From the NCBI GenBank assembly GCA_002077065.1, contig NAJO01000024.1:124001-188000 (forward strand): DNA of 64,000 nt. Direction: 5' to 3'. Of this stretch, positions 62,159 to 64,000 are shown piece by piece (the first letter of the stretch is position 1; each line of letters begins with the position of its first letter). The notes under the pieces were generated by a model. That model saw only the letters and a list, made by a program, of their open reading frames with translations, searched no databases and was not told the origin of the DNA. A program made the position numbers and the translations under genes. This DNA comes from Cryoendolithus antarcticus (lineage: Eukaryota; Ascomycota; Dothideomycetes; Cladosporiales; Cladosporiaceae).

Positions 62159-64000
62159 GATGGGGATGTCAAAGTTGAGCCTCGGGAGGATTCCAAGCGA
62201 CCTTCAGTTGCCGTTGAGACGCGCAGAGGACCGCTCCTCACACGTAGCCCGGGTGGATCGAGGATCGCGGACGTCTGAGGTGATTGTGTGGCCTGAGACA
62301 CGATGAACTCTGATCTCGGCGGTTCTGACGAGTCTGGCTGCGAGCTGGGACGTCACACAAACATGGGAGATCGAGGACGGATGGAGGCTCGGAATCATCG
62401 TTACAATGCCTTTGAGGCGCGCAAGCATGGCAGAAGTGGCAAGTATTGATATGGCGTTGGCAGCGCGTTGGAGGGAGTTTCACTTTGGGAGGAATAGCGC
62501 TGTATTACTCTGTCTATCACGTGTACAGGAAGCGAGGTATGGTAGACATGTTGCCTTGTGGCATGGTCTGGCACGGGGAAAGCAATAGCGTTGGGGTGTT
62601 GGGGGAACGCAGAGGCATCAGGTGTACAGTACCGATTCCATGCGTAGTTTTCTACGAGAATAATCATTGCTACATCTAAGCTCTAACTTGGTCCAATCGA
62701 CGTGCCTCGGCAATGCGTAGCTCGTGCATGCTCCTTCCTTGTCACTTGCCCACGTTATTTGCGTTGCAGCATAATACCACCGCAGTACGGCCTTTGCCTC
62801 AACACCGTGGCGCCTGCCTTTGAGGCAACGATGTCACGCAGCTGTCAAAGGCTAGGTCCTGGGGTTCGCATGAGCTGTACTGGGATGGTGATCTTCCATG
62901 TGCTGTACAAGGAACCGGGCATGGGCTTGCATCTTACTAAAGTGGAGGCAAGCCGATTTTACCGTGGTATTGGGTCGCCGCCGTGAGGTTCCGCTTTCAA
63001 TGCTACGGCGATTGCGATAACATGTGTCATCATATTGAATCACCTACACCCTCAAGCAGAGGCCCGCGAACCCCTGTACAGCTGAGAAGTCGTGCAGACC
63101 TACCTTGCCTTCAATGCATTGAATCTACAGCGATCTCTAGTATGATGCATTGTGGGCCAGCGAAAGATGCCACGTGAGACTGCATTTCTGGGCCTGCGCC
63201 TCTCACAGACGTCGCAGTGCAATGCTCCACAGCTTACAGATGCCCTACCCACGTTTCTGACCTTTCGGAAACCAGTAGGCCGATGAAGTGACGTCCATTC
63301 TGTGTAGTGGTAGTGTGGCATCAACCTCTCGGCAAACAGCAGAAGCGTGTCCCAGCAGAGAGGAACCGCGATAACCCATCGCGCAAACTATCCTCTCGGG
63401 CCCTCGGTTCCATAGCGATCGGCAGTGCCAAGTGCACAATTCGGCGCAGGGCTCGGTTCTCTCGGAAGGCACGGAATGGTCCCCGTGATCGGCGGCGAAT
63501 CCAGCTTCTCCGTGTGGGTCCATCGACTTCACTTCGCGTTTCTATTGCGGATGGAGACTGCTTGGCCTGGGGGAATATGGCGGGTATTGCGAGATCGTCG
63601 GGTGGTATTTTCGACGTTGCACTTCCGCTGAGAACTGCTAGGAGGTGTCTTTATGGGCGCCACAGTGTTGCGTCTGCACGGGAGGTGGAGAGATGGTCGA
63701 AAGCGAGACATGATGGCACGCGTCCATTGCGGGAGTACAGCACGAGGGCAGCGCGATCGTGGCCGACTACGGCCCTGACGACGAGTCTGGATGGGAGACG
63801 AGACATGTAAGCCTGGTCCTCTTGCATGGTCAGAATGGCGACTGATCGTTCATGTGGTCAGCCGCGGTCCAGCGAGGCGAGCATGGTGCCGCCCATATTC
63901 GCAAGATGGTAAACCAGCCGAGCGAAGCGACCCAGTAGCCGAGAAGGTAAGAAATCCCAGGTTCTCTGATCACGTCAAGTTCTCTAGCGATAGCGATGTT
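62159..64000. other. Right-edge stretch without an identified gene
   Basis: Holds the 3' flank of the WOPR gene and then about 1.5 kb with no supported gene. The frame at 63307-63810 (+) is Arg-rich and has no domain. In the last 170 bases both strands offer open frames. A minus-strand frame ending at about 63832 reads as a hydrophobic segment (SYLLGYWVASLGWFTILRIW) and could be the end of a membrane protein entering from the right. A plus-strand alternative overlaps it. Neither can be decided here. Confidence 0.4.

Noticed and set aside
63307..63810. 167-residue Arg-rich frame
   Set aside because: No domain, poor codon character and competing frames on both strands.
1..64000. CRISPR arrays, rRNA genes, intact transposons or a secondary-metabolite cluster
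   Set aside because: No regularly spaced repeats, rRNA core sequence, transposase, integrase or reverse transcriptase motifs, and no PKS, NRPS or terpene synthase genes were seen; the single laccase and Zn2Cys6 gene are far apart among housekeeping genes.

Overview
This window is nuclear DNA of a filamentous ascomycete (Pezizomycotina), most likely a dothideomycete. The evidence is 23 protein genes on both strands, short GT-AG introns of about 50-60 bp with CTAAC/CTGAC-like branch sites, a two-domain INO80, a WOPR (Wor1/Ryp1/Sge1) regulator, a Zn2Cys6 factor, an ascomycete-type laccase ending in DSGL, and a moderately GC-rich coding style. The class assignment is inference. I see no rRNA, tRNA, CRISPR array or intact transposon.

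Layout. 0.8-9.1 kb: a T5orf172/DUF1766 protein, a Kap122/importin-13-type karyopherin, ORC2 (divergent from the karyopherin across about 165 bp) and the vitamin B6 synthase PDX1. 9.5-13.5 kb: a Zn2Cys6 regulator whose zinc cluster is split by an intron, then eRF1. 14.6-20.3 kb: an AVT-type vacuolar amino-acid transporter, an HTD2-type dehydratase and a BUR1/CDK9-type kinase. 20.7-26.1 kb: a 61-residue spliced gene resembling complex I subunit NDUFB2, a single-ORF fusion of homoserine kinase with AIR synthase, and TRM6. 27.9-29.9 kb: a secreted laccase in a roomy intergenic setting. 30.8-39.5 kb: YPP1, RIX1, prephenate dehydratase and histone H2A.Z. 41.4-45.2 kb: a large PH plus leucine-rich-repeat protein. 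45.9-56.6 kb: G6PD, ribosomal protein eL33, BRX1 and INO80. 56.6-64 kb: a gene-poor stretch holding one recognisable gene, the WOPR regulator, after about 4.2 kb of upstream DNA.

How the genes relate. This is mostly conserved housekeeping, not a metabolic cluster. Themes recur: ribosome synthesis and translation (RIX1, BRX1, eL33, eRF1, TRM6), chromatin and replication (INO80, H2A.Z, ORC2, BUR1), and amino-acid, cofactor and redox metabolism (homoserine kinase, prephenate dehydratase, PDX1, G6PD). INO80 and its reported substrate H2A.Z both lie in the window. Many neighbours are divergent pairs sharing a short promoter.

The most unusual item is the homoserine kinase-AIR synthase fusion at 21910-24039. 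It joins a threonine-pathway enzyme to a purine-pathway domain that fungi normally carry in the GARS-AIRS (ADE5,7) protein, and both halves keep their signature motifs. Secondary points are a 57-codon open frame in phase beyond the NDUFB2-like stop, a stop-free 54-nt intron in eRF1 whose retention keeps the same stop codon, and the long leader region of the WOPR gene. Splice sites were read by eye; gene names rest on recognised family motifs, not on a database search.
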